Origin: Sinorhizobium saheli
GTDB taxonomy: Bacteria > Pseudomonadota > Alphaproteobacteria > Rhizobiales > Rhizobiaceae
Assembly (NCBI RefSeq): GCF_001651875.1
Contig: NZ_LNQB01000086.1
Coordinates: 1 to 41,989 of the forward strand
Direction of reading: 5' to 3'
Length of the DNA: 41,989 bases
Both the position numbers and the translations under genes were made by a program. Under the pieces are notes generated by a model. The model saw nothing but the letters and a program-made list of their open reading frames with translations, was not told the DNA's origin and did not search any database. Position 1 is the first letter of the stretch. Each line of letters begins with the position of its first letter. Below, in pieces: positions 23,657-30,865 of this stretch.

Positions 23657-24019
23657 TCAGGCGGCCATCGACTGGTTTGCGAAAACGCTCGTCAGGATCT
23701 TGCGGTCGAAGGGCTTCAGCAGGAAATCATCGGCGCCGGCGCGCTTGCCCGCCATCATCTTCCTCAGGTCCGCTTCGACGACGCAATAGTAAATCCGCAC
23801 CGACGCACTTTCCGGCAGACGGCGGATATTGGCGATCAGTTCGATCGCGCCTTCGAGCCCGGCATCGACGATGAGAATATTCGGCAATTCGGCTTCACAC
23901 CTGACCAGCGCCTCGAGGCTGCTCGACGCTTCGGAGACCAGGAACCCCATGCCCGACAGGATGCGTTTCCCGACCTTGCGCACGACATCCGACCCATCAG
24001 CAATCATCAAGCGGCGCAT
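23657..24019 (-). CDS. degenerate single-domain response regulator
   Basis: A 120-residue stand-alone receiver. The start at 24019 follows AGGAG at a suitable distance. Receiver landmarks are incomplete: the first acidic position is Ala (IADG, A7-D8), the phosphoacceptor Asp is present at 52 (LIVDAG), the Thr/Ser switch position appears to be Cys or Val (YYCVVEAD), and Lys 102 is kept (LLKPFD). It faces ctrA and precedes nothing, but lies close to chpT on the same strand (232 bp). It resembles CpdR-type partners of the CckA-ChpT relay in size and place, yet the missing acidic residue makes normal phosphorylation uncertain. Confidence 0.75.
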   Translation of the reverse strand: MRRLMIADGSDVVRKVGKRILSGMGFLVSEASSSLEALVRCEAELPNILIVDAGLEGAIELIANIRRLPESASVRIYYCVVEADLRKMMAGKRAGADDFLLKPFDRKILTSVFANQSMAA

Positions 24020-24251
24020 GTTCAACTCCTTCACGCCTCACGGGACGCGAAAAGGCGTCCATGAGACGATCCTACGGGGATTTGGCAAAGAAACAGTTAC
24101 CGCGGTGACGCCAGCGGCGGGCTTGCAACCGGACGCTGCAACGGCGCTCGGGAAGACACTGGGCCGCCAAGGCAGGCGCTTCGCCGGCAAAGGGGGCTCG
24201 TGACCCTCCGCCCGGCTCAGGAACGCGCGTTCACTTCGAGCTGCTGAAGGC

Positions 24252-24896
24252 TCAGGCCTCGGTGCGCGCGGTGAAGACGATCTCCTCGCCGGTCGACACG
24301 ACGTCGATGGTCATGCCGGCCTCCTCCGCCAGGAGCACCGTGTAATAGGGTTGGATCGAATGCGCATCGACCGCCTCCTCCGGCGTGCCGGAGATCAGTT
24401 CCACGAGCTTCGGCGGCACGCGCATCATCCGCCCCTTGGCGACGAGGGTGAAGGTCGCATCGAATTCCGGGTTCTCCAGCGTGACATCGATCGAGCCGCC
24501 GCGCGGGATCGCGCCATAGGCGATGAGGAACAGGTTCAACAGGAGCTTGACCCTGTTCTTGGCGATGATCGCGCGCGGTCCGTTCCAGCTGACCTCGGTC
24601 TTCTTTTCCGCCGCGGCGAAATCCTTGGCCGCCTTTTCCGCCTCGCCGGTGTCGATCGAGGCGCCGACCGAGCCCGAGGCGCCGAAGGCGAGGCGCGCGA
24701 ACTTCAGGCGCACCGAGGCGTTGAGCGCGCTGGTGCGGATCAGATCCATCGCGTCGGCATCGGCGCCGCCCTCGTCGAGGAGCTCGAGCCCGTTGTTGAT
24801 GGCGCCGACCGGCGAGATGATGTCGTGGCAAACCCGGCTGCACAGCAGCGCGGCCAGGTCAGGTCCCGTCAACGTCAGGTTCGGATTCTTCGCCAT
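24252..24896 (-). CDS. chpT: ChpT histidine phosphotransferase
   Basis: A 214-residue protein that passes phosphate from the hybrid kinase CckA to CtrA and CpdR. The His at residue 24 lies in CSRVCHDIISPVGAINNGLE, the dimerisation helix typical of ChpT. The C-terminal part is Bergerat-like (AIIAKNRVKLLLNLFLIAYG then PRGGSIDVTLENP) but has lost the ATP-binding motifs, as expected. The ATG at 24896 is preferred because AAGGA lies about six bases upstream; the ATG three bases before it would have the ribosome site too close. Its closeness to ctrA is conserved in Rhizobiales. Confidence 0.92.
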   Translation of the reverse strand: MAKNPNLTLTGPDLAALLCSRVCHDIISPVGAINNGLELLDEGGADADAMDLIRTSALNASVRLKFARLAFGASGSVGASIDTGEAEKAAKDFAAAEKKTEVSWNGPRAIIAKNRVKLLLNLFLIAYGAIPRGGSIDVTLENPEFDATFTLVAKGRMMRVPPKLVELISGTPEEAVDAHSIQPYYTVLLAEEAGMTIDVVSTGEEIVFTARTEA

Positions 24897-25026
24897 CATA
24901 TTTCCTTGCTCGGTTCCATCCGGGCGCGCCACATCCCATTGAAGGCTCCGGCGCCGCCATGGCTGACGCCATGGGGCGCGCGGCGGAGGCGCTTCTCTCA
25001 ATAGGCCATAATGACATCACATTTGG

Positions 25027-25041
25027 TAAACCGATTGTTAA
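25027..25041. promoter_or_regulatory. near-consensus CtrA box
   Basis: TAAA, seven bases, TTAA: one base off TTAA-N7-TTAA. It lies between divergent chpT and the DUF1134 gene, 204 bp before the latter. The DUF1134 gene eipA is reported as a CtrA target in Brucella, which makes this plausible. The rest of 24897-25244 holds no gene. Confidence 0.4.
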
Positions 25042-25244
25042 GATCATCGGTTCAAATTGTCGGAGCGCCCCGCTTTCAGCTGATCTGGCGAAAGCGGATA
25101 AGGTGCGCCCGTTGAAAAAGCTAGTGCGCCCCGTGCGCATTCCTGTGAGAAATGGCCCATAACGGCGCCGACCGCGTGATTGATGCGAAAGCCGGCTATC
25201 GCAGCCGGCTCGCCGCATCGCTGTCGTGCCTGACGGAGGAAACG

Positions 25245-25847
25245 ATGCAGCCGATGATGAAGACGACCGCAGTGGCTGTCCGCGCTATTCTGACCACGGT
25301 GGCTCTGGCGGCCGGCCTGCTGGTCGCCGGCCTGTCCGCGGCGCATGCCCAGTCTCCGGACGGAAGCCAGTACACCATGCAGGAGATCGTCGATGCCGGT
25401 CACAGCTTCTTCGGCGAGACCTCCGGCGGCCTTGCCAAGGTGGTCGAGCGCGCCTTCGAGCGCTACGGTCTGCCGAACGGCTACATTCTCGGACAGGAGG
25501 GGTCCGGCGCGTTCATCGCGGGCCTTACCTATGGCGAGGGTCAGCTCTATACGAAGAACGTCGGCCAGCACACGCTCTTCTGGCAGGGCCCATCGCTCGG
25601 GCTCGACTGGGGCGGCCAGGGCAGCCGCGCGATGATGCTCGTCTACAATCTTCCGAGCGTTCCGGCCCTCTACAAGCGCTTCGGCGGCGTTTCCGGCTCT
25701 GCTTACGTGGTCGCCGGCGTCGGCATGACCGTGCTGACCGATGAGCAGGTCGTCGTCGTGCCGATCCGCACCGGTATCGGCGCGAGGCTCGGCGTCAATG
25801 TCGGCTATCTCAAGCTGACACAGCAGCCGACCTGGAATCCCTTCTGA
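25245..25847 (+). CDS. DUF1134 periplasmic envelope-integrity protein (EipA-like)
   Basis: A 200-residue protein. The ATG at 25245 follows GGAGG and gives a signal peptide (AILTTVALAAGLLVAGLSA, cleavage near AHAQS). The mature part reads MQEIVDAGHSFFGETSGGLA, then GYILGQEGSGAFIAGLTYG and VVPIRTGIGARLGVNVGYLK, the signature of DUF1134. The Brucella homologue EipA is a periplasmic beta-barrel needed for envelope integrity and is controlled by CtrA. The position beside chpT/ctrA fits. It is monocistronic. Confidence 0.85.
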   Translation: MQPMMKTTAVAVRAILTTVALAAGLLVAGLSAAHAQSPDGSQYTMQEIVDAGHSFFGETSGGLAKVVERAFERYGLPNGYILGQEGSGAFIAGLTYGEGQLYTKNVGQHTLFWQGPSLGLDWGGQGSRAMMLVYNLPSVPALYKRFGGVSGSAYVVAGVGMTVLTDEQVVVVPIRTGIGARLGVNVGYLKLTQQPTWNPF

Positions 25848-26012
25848 GATGCGTAGAGGCGTTCGGCGGGCGACACCCTGCCCGCCTGAAAAAAGCGTGC
25901 AGCCGTCGAGGAAGTGTTGCAGCATTTCCTACATCATGTTTACTGCATAAAGCGAATGACTGCCCAAGGCGAACAGGCATCGGATCCGGTCCAGATTTGA
26001 AACGGCCAGCAC

Positions 26013-27164
26013 GTGATTGAATACGCGTTACTTTTTGCCCTGGGTTTTCTGACGGCGGTCGTCATCGGCTTGCTGGTTGCGCCGGCGATCCAGAGACGCA
26101 TCGTGCGTTTCGCCGAAGATCGGCTGAAAGCGACGATGCCGCTGAGTCCGCAGGAGGTGCGCGCGCAAAGGGACGCCGCCCGCGCCGCCTATGCCGTCGA
26201 GAATGCCAAGGCGCTGCAGGCGCTTCGACGCGAGCGCGACAAGGGTGTCGCGCTGATGCTCGCGAACGAGAAGGCGCTGCAGGAAGCCCGCAAACTGGCG
26301 AGCGAGAATGCCGAACTGCAGGCGCAGATCGCGGACATGAACCTCGAGGCCGCCGACATGCGCTCCGCCATCCGGCAGTTCCAGGAGCGGATCGAAACCA
26401 TGGAGGCGACCGTCGTTGCCTCGGAGCGCGACAACGGCGCCAAGACCGAGACGGTGCTCGCGCTGAGCGGTCAGGTCGACAGGCACGCCACCGACCTCAA
26501 TGGCCTCCGGATAGACCTTGCGGCGCGCGAGACCGAAATCGAACACCTGAAGAGCCGCCTGGCGGCGCTGCGCGACGAGCGCGAGGCGTTGCGCGCCGAT
26601 CTCAAGGCCGAGAATGCACGCGCACGGGAAATGGAACTGCGCCTCGGCAGGGACGAGCGGCGCATACGCCAGCTCGAAAGCCGGCTCGCCGGCGAAACGG
26701 CGGCCAATGCCGACCGCGAGAGTGCGCTCGATCAGCGGGCGGCAGAGGTCGCGCGGCTGCAGTCGCAGATCCAGGACGCCAAGCACGAACTGCGCGAAGC
26801 GACGAAAGCGCTTCGCGCCGCCGGCCTCCACGCCCCGAAGCGAACGCACCACACGAAGGCAAGCGTCGCAAGGCACGAGACGGAACCGACAGCCGAGGCC
26901 CACGACACGACCGGGCTTTCCGACGATCTCAGAAACCGCGCCACCGCTCTCTCCGAACGCCTCACCAACACGAAATCCTCCGCCCACGACGAAGCACTGC
27001 GCGAGGAGGTCGCCCAGATCGCCGCCGGCATGGTGGCGCTGACCGCGATGCGCGAAGGCAAGGCCTCGCCGATCCACGGTCTGCTTGCCGGCGAGGATGC
27101 AGCGAAGGAGAAAGACCGCAAGAGCCTCGCCCAGCGGGCGAAGGAGATGCTGCCCCCCGAGTGA
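26013..27164 (+). CDS. membrane-anchored coiled-coil protein
   Basis: A 383-residue protein with one N-terminal membrane helix (ALLFALGFLTAVVIGLLVAP) and then about 270 residues of charged coiled coil (for example KLASENAELQAQIADMNLEA), ending in a Thr/Glu-rich and then a basic stretch (SLAQRAKEMLPPE). The GTG at 26013 is used; the ribosome site is weak. It is conserved in rhizobia to my knowledge, with no assigned role. Topology suggests a cytoplasmic rod or a scaffold at the inner membrane. Confidence 0.75.
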   Translation: MIEYALLFALGFLTAVVIGLLVAPAIQRRIVRFAEDRLKATMPLSPQEVRAQRDAARAAYAVENAKALQALRRERDKGVALMLANEKALQEARKLASENAELQAQIADMNLEAADMRSAIRQFQERIETMEATVVASERDNGAKTETVLALSGQVDRHATDLNGLRIDLAARETEIEHLKSRLAALRDEREALRADLKAENARAREMELRLGRDERRIRQLESRLAGETAANADRESALDQRAAEVARLQSQIQDAKHELREATKALRAAGLHAPKRTHHTKASVARHETEPTAEAHDTTGLSDDLRNRATALSERLTNTKSSAHDEALREEVAQIAAGMVALTAMREGKASPIHGLLAGEDAAKEKDRKSLAQRAKEMLPPE

Positions 27165-27182
27165 TGCTGCGATCCTGGATTC

Positions 27183-27315
27183 GCCCCTCATCCGGCCTGC
27201 CGGCCACCTTCTCCCCGCACGCGGCCGCACGCGAGGAGAAGGGGACTCGCCGCGCCGCGGCATACCCCTTCTCCCCGTAAAAACGGGGAGAAGGTCGCGG
27301 CAGCGGGATGAGGGG
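27183..27315. repeat. RIME-like intergenic repeat
   Basis: CCCCTCATCC (27183-27192) and GGATGAGGGG (27306-27315) are exact inverse copies and enclose a second palindrome TTCTCCCCG...CGGGGAGAA (about 27269-27292). The style (CCTCATCCGGCCTGCCGGCCACC) matches Rhizobium intergenic mosaic elements. It fills the gap between two convergent genes and may also terminate both. Confidence 0.65.
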
Positions 27316-27341
27316 CAACTCCCCCTGCTTATATACTTCGT

Positions 27342-28169
27342 TCAGATCCGGCCGTTGGTGCGCGCGACCTGGTGCAGCGCGATGGCGGCCGCCGTCGCCA
27401 CGTTCAGGCTGTCGAGACCCGGGCGCTGGCGGATTCGCGCCGTGCGGATCGCCGCAAGTATTTTGTCGGGCAGACCCTCGCCTTCGGTGCCGACGAGCAG
27501 CGCCGTGCGCGGTGTCGGCGGAATATCGGCAATGTCGGTTTCCCCGCGCGGCGACAGGCCCCAGAGCGCGAAGCCCGCGGCCTGCAGCCGCTCGATCAGC
27601 TCCGCAATCGTCCCTTCGCGCGCAAACGGCAGCGTCAGCACCGATCCGACCGAAACGCGGATCGCCTTGCGATACATCGGATCGCAGCTCGACCCGTCCA
27701 TCAGCAAGGCATCGACGCCGAAGGCGGCGGCGTTGCGAAAGAGCGCGCCCATATTGTCGTGGTTCGACAGGCCGCAGGCAGCGAGCGCGAGGCTTTCCGC
27801 GGCAAGCGCGGCAAGCAGCGCGTCCCGCCCCGGCATCTGGTCGCGCCGCCCGAGCGCGAGGACGCCGCGATGCATGTTGAAGCCGGCGATCGCGTCGAAG
27901 ACCCGGCCATCGGCCACGAAGACGGGCAGATCGGCCGGGAATTCGGCCAGCACGTCGGCAAGGCCGGCGAGCCGGTTCTCGAGCAGCAGGATCGCCTCCG
28001 CGGCGATGCCCCGTCCGGCGCGATGCGCGGCGGCGAGCATCCGCAGCACGACGGTGCCTTCGGCGATGAAGCGGCCCTGCCGGCCGGTCAGGTCGCGCTC
28101 CTTGATCGACACGAACCCGGCTATGCGCGGGTCGGCCGGATCGTCGATGCGGACGGGCGGCATGGCCAT
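27342..28169 (-). CDS. SpoU/TrmH-family RNA 2'-O-methyltransferase
   Basis: A 275-residue enzyme of the SPOUT class that methylates a ribose of tRNA or rRNA from SAM. Motif 1 reads NMGALFRNAAAFG, motif 2 ALLVGTEGEGLP, and motif 3 SLNVATAAAIALHQ (the knotted SAM site). An N-terminal substrate-binding domain is present (about residues 10-110). The start at 28169 lies close after the stop of the upstream membrane-protein gene (28174), so the two are probably cotranscribed. The exact RNA target is not deducible. Confidence 0.9.
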   Translation of the reverse strand: MAMPPVRIDDPADPRIAGFVSIKERDLTGRQGRFIAEGTVVLRMLAAAHRAGRGIAAEAILLLENRLAGLADVLAEFPADLPVFVADGRVFDAIAGFNMHRGVLALGRRDQMPGRDALLAALAAESLALAACGLSNHDNMGALFRNAAAFGVDALLMDGSSCDPMYRKAIRVSVGSVLTLPFAREGTIAELIERLQAAGFALWGLSPRGETDIADIPPTPRTALLVGTEGEGLPDKILAAIRTARIRQRPGLDSLNVATAAAIALHQVARTNGRI

Positions 28170-28173
28170 GTCG

Positions 28174-28557
28174 TCAATTCGTCCTGACGGTGACGTCGGC
28201 GACGATGCGGCCCGCAGCGATGTCGAAGACGATCGCGCGCGGCTCGGCCCCCGGCAGGCTGCCGTAGAAGAGCACTTGCGAGCCGGATAGCGCCACGTCA
28301 CTGACGGAGAAGCCGGCCGGCAGGGCCGCGATGGCGTTGACCGGCGCATCCCCGGGTACGCCGATCGCCGGCTGGGCAGTTTCGCTGCGCCCGTCCGGGC
28401 GCGTCAGCTTGTAGACAATCGCCCCGAGGACGGCCATAAGCATGATCAGCATCACGCCGGCCGATACGAGCTGCAGGCGCACCATCTTGCGGCGGACGTT
28501 CTCCATCGCGGGATCGAGTGGCTTGTCGTCTTCCTGATGATCGGGCTCGATGGTCAT
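28174..28557 (-). CDS. small membrane protein of unknown function
   Basis: A 127-residue protein. One membrane helix spans about residues 28-50 (LQLVSAGVMLIMLMAVLGAI), with a cytoplasmic N-terminus and a periplasmic domain of about 75 residues. It lies 4 bp upstream of the SpoU gene and divergent from the pseudouridine-synthase gene. I do not recognise the family. Confidence 0.75.
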   Translation of the reverse strand: MTIEPDHQEDDKPLDPAMENVRRKMVRLQLVSAGVMLIMLMAVLGAIVYKLTRPDGRSETAQPAIGVPGDAPVNAIAALPAGFSVSDVALSGSQVLFYGSLPGAEPRAIVFDIAAGRIVADVTVRTN

Positions 28558-28586
28558 AGTCGGCTTTCTAGCGGAATTGAAACGGA

Positions 28587-29612
28587 ATGAACGATCCCTT
28601 TAAACAAGCGGCCGGCAATAGGAAAGTCCTGACGGCCGGCAACGACGCGGCCGGCCGGCTCGACGCCTTCCTGACCGAGGCGCTTTCGGGCGAATTTTCG
28701 CGCAACCGCATCAAGGGCCTGATCGAGCAGGGCGCCGTTTCGATCAACGGCGCGACGATCGTCGAGCCGAAGCGGAAGGTCCATCCGGGCGACAGCTTCG
28801 AGATCGCCCTGCCGGAGCCCGAGGATCCCGAGCCCAAGGGCGAGGCAATCCCGCTCGACGTGCTTTACGAGGACCACGACCTGATCGTGCTCGTGAAGCC
28901 GGCCGGCCTGGTCGTGCATCCCGGCGCCGGCAACTGGACCGGGACGCTCGTCAATGCGCTGATCCATCATTGCGGCGACAGTCTTTCCGGTATCGGCGGC
29001 GTCAGGCGCCCGGGCATCGTGCATCGGCTCGACAAGGACACCAGCGGCGTCATGGTGGCGGCGAAGAACGATGCCGCCCACCGCCACCTCTCCGACCAGT
29101 TCGCCGACCACGGCCGCAACGGACCGCTGGAGCGCGCCTACCGCGCGGTGATCTGGGGCCGGCCCCGCCAGTTGAAGGGCGTGATAGACGCGCCGCTCGG
29201 GCGCGGCGGCGACAGGACGAAGCGGGCCGTCAAGCGCGAAGAAAGCGACGACGCGCGCGAGGCGATCACGCATTACGAGGTCGTCGAGCGCTATCACGAG
29301 AAACCGGACGGCACCTGTCTCGCCTCGGCGGTCGAATGCCATCTCGAAACCGGGCGTACCCATCAGATCCGCGTCCACATGGCCCATATCGGCCACCCGC
29401 TGATCGGCGACCCCGACTACGGCGCTGCCTTTCGCACCAAGGCCAACCTGCTGCCGGAGCCGGCGAAGACCATGGTCAACCGCTTTCCCCGGCAGGCGCT
29501 GCACGCCTTCATGCTGCAGTTCGAGCATCCCTCGACCGGCGAAACCATGCATTTCAAGGCGCCGCTGCCGCAGGACATGGCCGAACTGATCGAAGCCCTC
29601 AAAGCGGGATGA
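28587..29612 (+). CDS. RluA/RluD-family pseudouridine synthase
   Basis: A 341-residue enzyme that isomerises uridines in rRNA (RluD/RluC type) or tRNA. An S4-like domain covers about residues 20-70, and the catalytic Asp is at 149 in HRLDKDTSG. LETGRTHQIRVHMAHIGHPL is the second hallmark. The length fits RluD/RluC better than the short RluA. It is divergent from the membrane-protein gene with a 29-bp gap. The exact position modified cannot be told. Confidence 0.9.
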   Translation: MNDPFKQAAGNRKVLTAGNDAAGRLDAFLTEALSGEFSRNRIKGLIEQGAVSINGATIVEPKRKVHPGDSFEIALPEPEDPEPKGEAIPLDVLYEDHDLIVLVKPAGLVVHPGAGNWTGTLVNALIHHCGDSLSGIGGVRRPGIVHRLDKDTSGVMVAAKNDAAHRHLSDQFADHGRNGPLERAYRAVIWGRPRQLKGVIDAPLGRGGDRTKRAVKREESDDAREAITHYEVVERYHEKPDGTCLASAVECHLETGRTHQIRVHMAHIGHPLIGDPDYGAAFRTKANLLPEPAKTMVNRFPRQALHAFMLQFEHPSTGETMHFKAPLPQDMAELIEALKAG

Positions 29613-29765
29613 GCGTCCGCTCCAGGCAATCCGAAAAATGCCCGCAATCCAGCGGCGAGCGGGCGATCCAACCCTTGAATTGGCGACGAAGGATTCCAAT
29701 CTTATAGGAGCTTCAAATCGCAACATTCCCTTTCTCTGGCTTCACGGCAGCGTGAAACCGGAGTC

Positions 29766-29793
29766 CTTGAATCATGCTTTCGCCGTACTTATC
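29766..29793 (+). promoter_or_regulatory. candidate rpoH promoter
   Basis: CTTGAA (29766-29771), 16 bases, CTTATC (29788-29793). The -35 fits rhizobial sigma-70 (CTTGAC) or sigma-32 (CTTGAA) consensus. It is 84 bp before the rpoH start. The gap 29613-29876 holds no gene. Confidence 0.45.
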
Positions 29794-29876
29794 TTCTAGC
29801 CTCGTGGGGTCTGGATGAAGACCCACAGGCCCGGCCTGCCGTCTTGGAGGCTGGAGACGCACAAAGGGGGTGCTTC

Positions 29877-30782
29877 ATGGCCCGCAATACCTTGCCGACC
29901 ATTGCTGCTGGAGAGGGCGGTCTCAACCGCTATCTTGATGAAATCCGCAAATTTCCGATGCTCGAGCCGCAGGAAGAGTACATGCTCGCCAAGCGGTACC
30001 AGGAGCATGACGATCGCAACGCCGCGCACAAGCTCGTAACCAGCCATCTTCGCCTCGTCGCCAAGATCGCGATGGGCTATCGCGGCTACGGCCTGCCGAT
30101 TGGCGAAGTCATATCCGAGGGCAACGTCGGCCTGATGCAGGCCGTCAAGAAGTTCGAACCCGATCGCGGCTTCCGTCTGGCGACCTACGCCATGTGGTGG
30201 ATCAAGGCCGCGATCCAGGAATATATCCTGCGCTCGTGGTCGCTGGTCAAAATGGGCACCACCGCCAACCAGAAGCGGCTGTTCTTCAATCTCAGGCGGT
30301 TGAAGGGTCGCATCCAGGCGCTCGACGAGGGCGATCTGAAGCCCGAACAGGTCAAGGAGATCGCAACGACGCTAAAGGTCAGCGAGGACGAGGTCGTCTC
30401 GATGAACCGGCGCCTCTCCGGAGACGCGTCGCTCAACGCGCCGATCAAGGCCAGCGAGGGCGATTCCGGCCAGTGGCAGGATTGGCTGGTCGACGAGCAC
30501 GACAACCAGGAAGAAATCCTTATCGAACAGGACGAGCTGGACAGCCGCCGTGCCCTCCTCGCCGGCGCCATGAAGGTCCTGAACGACCGCGAGCGCCGCA
30601 TCTTCGAGGCCCGCCGGCTGACGGAGGAACCAGTGACGCTCGAGGAGCTCTCGTCCGAGTTCGACATCAGCCGCGAGCGCGTCCGCCAGATCGAGGTCCG
30701 CGCCTTCGAAAAGGTCCAGGACGCGGTCAGGAAAGCCGCGTTGGAGCGCGCCAACGCGCTACCCGTCGTCGAGGGCGCATAA
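29877..30782 (+). CDS. rpoH: RNA polymerase sigma-32 factor RpoH
   Basis: A 301-residue heat-shock sigma factor. The ATG at 29877 follows GGGGG. Region 2 reads VISEGNVGLMQAVKKFEPDR and TYAMWWIKAAIQEYILRSW; the RpoH box is QKRLFFNLRR; region 4 ends SSEFDISRERVRQIEVRAFE. Length equals the S. meliloti RpoH1 class. Rhizobia often have two or more rpoH genes; this one is of the housekeeping heat-shock type by length and neighbours. A strong terminator follows. Confidence 0.96.
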   Translation: MARNTLPTIAAGEGGLNRYLDEIRKFPMLEPQEEYMLAKRYQEHDDRNAAHKLVTSHLRLVAKIAMGYRGYGLPIGEVISEGNVGLMQAVKKFEPDRGFRLATYAMWWIKAAIQEYILRSWSLVKMGTTANQKRLFFNLRRLKGRIQALDEGDLKPEQVKEIATTLKVSEDEVVSMNRRLSGDASLNAPIKASEGDSGQWQDWLVDEHDNQEEILIEQDELDSRRALLAGAMKVLNDRERRIFEARRLTEEPVTLEELSSEFDISRERVRQIEVRAFEKVQDAVRKAALERANALPVVEGA

Positions 30783-30804
30783 GCGGCCCAATAGGGAATA
30801 AAGC

Positions 30805-30840
30805 AAAAATCCCGGCTGGGCTCTCCAGCCGGGATTTTTT
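30805..30840 (+). terminator. strong terminator between rpoH and the convergent gene
   Basis: AAAAATCCCGGCTGG pairs with CCAGCCGGGATTTTT around GCTCT, then TTTTG. The A-run before and the T-run after make it work in both directions. Confidence 0.9.
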
Positions 30841-30865
30841 GTTTCTGGACCCGGTGCTCTTATTG

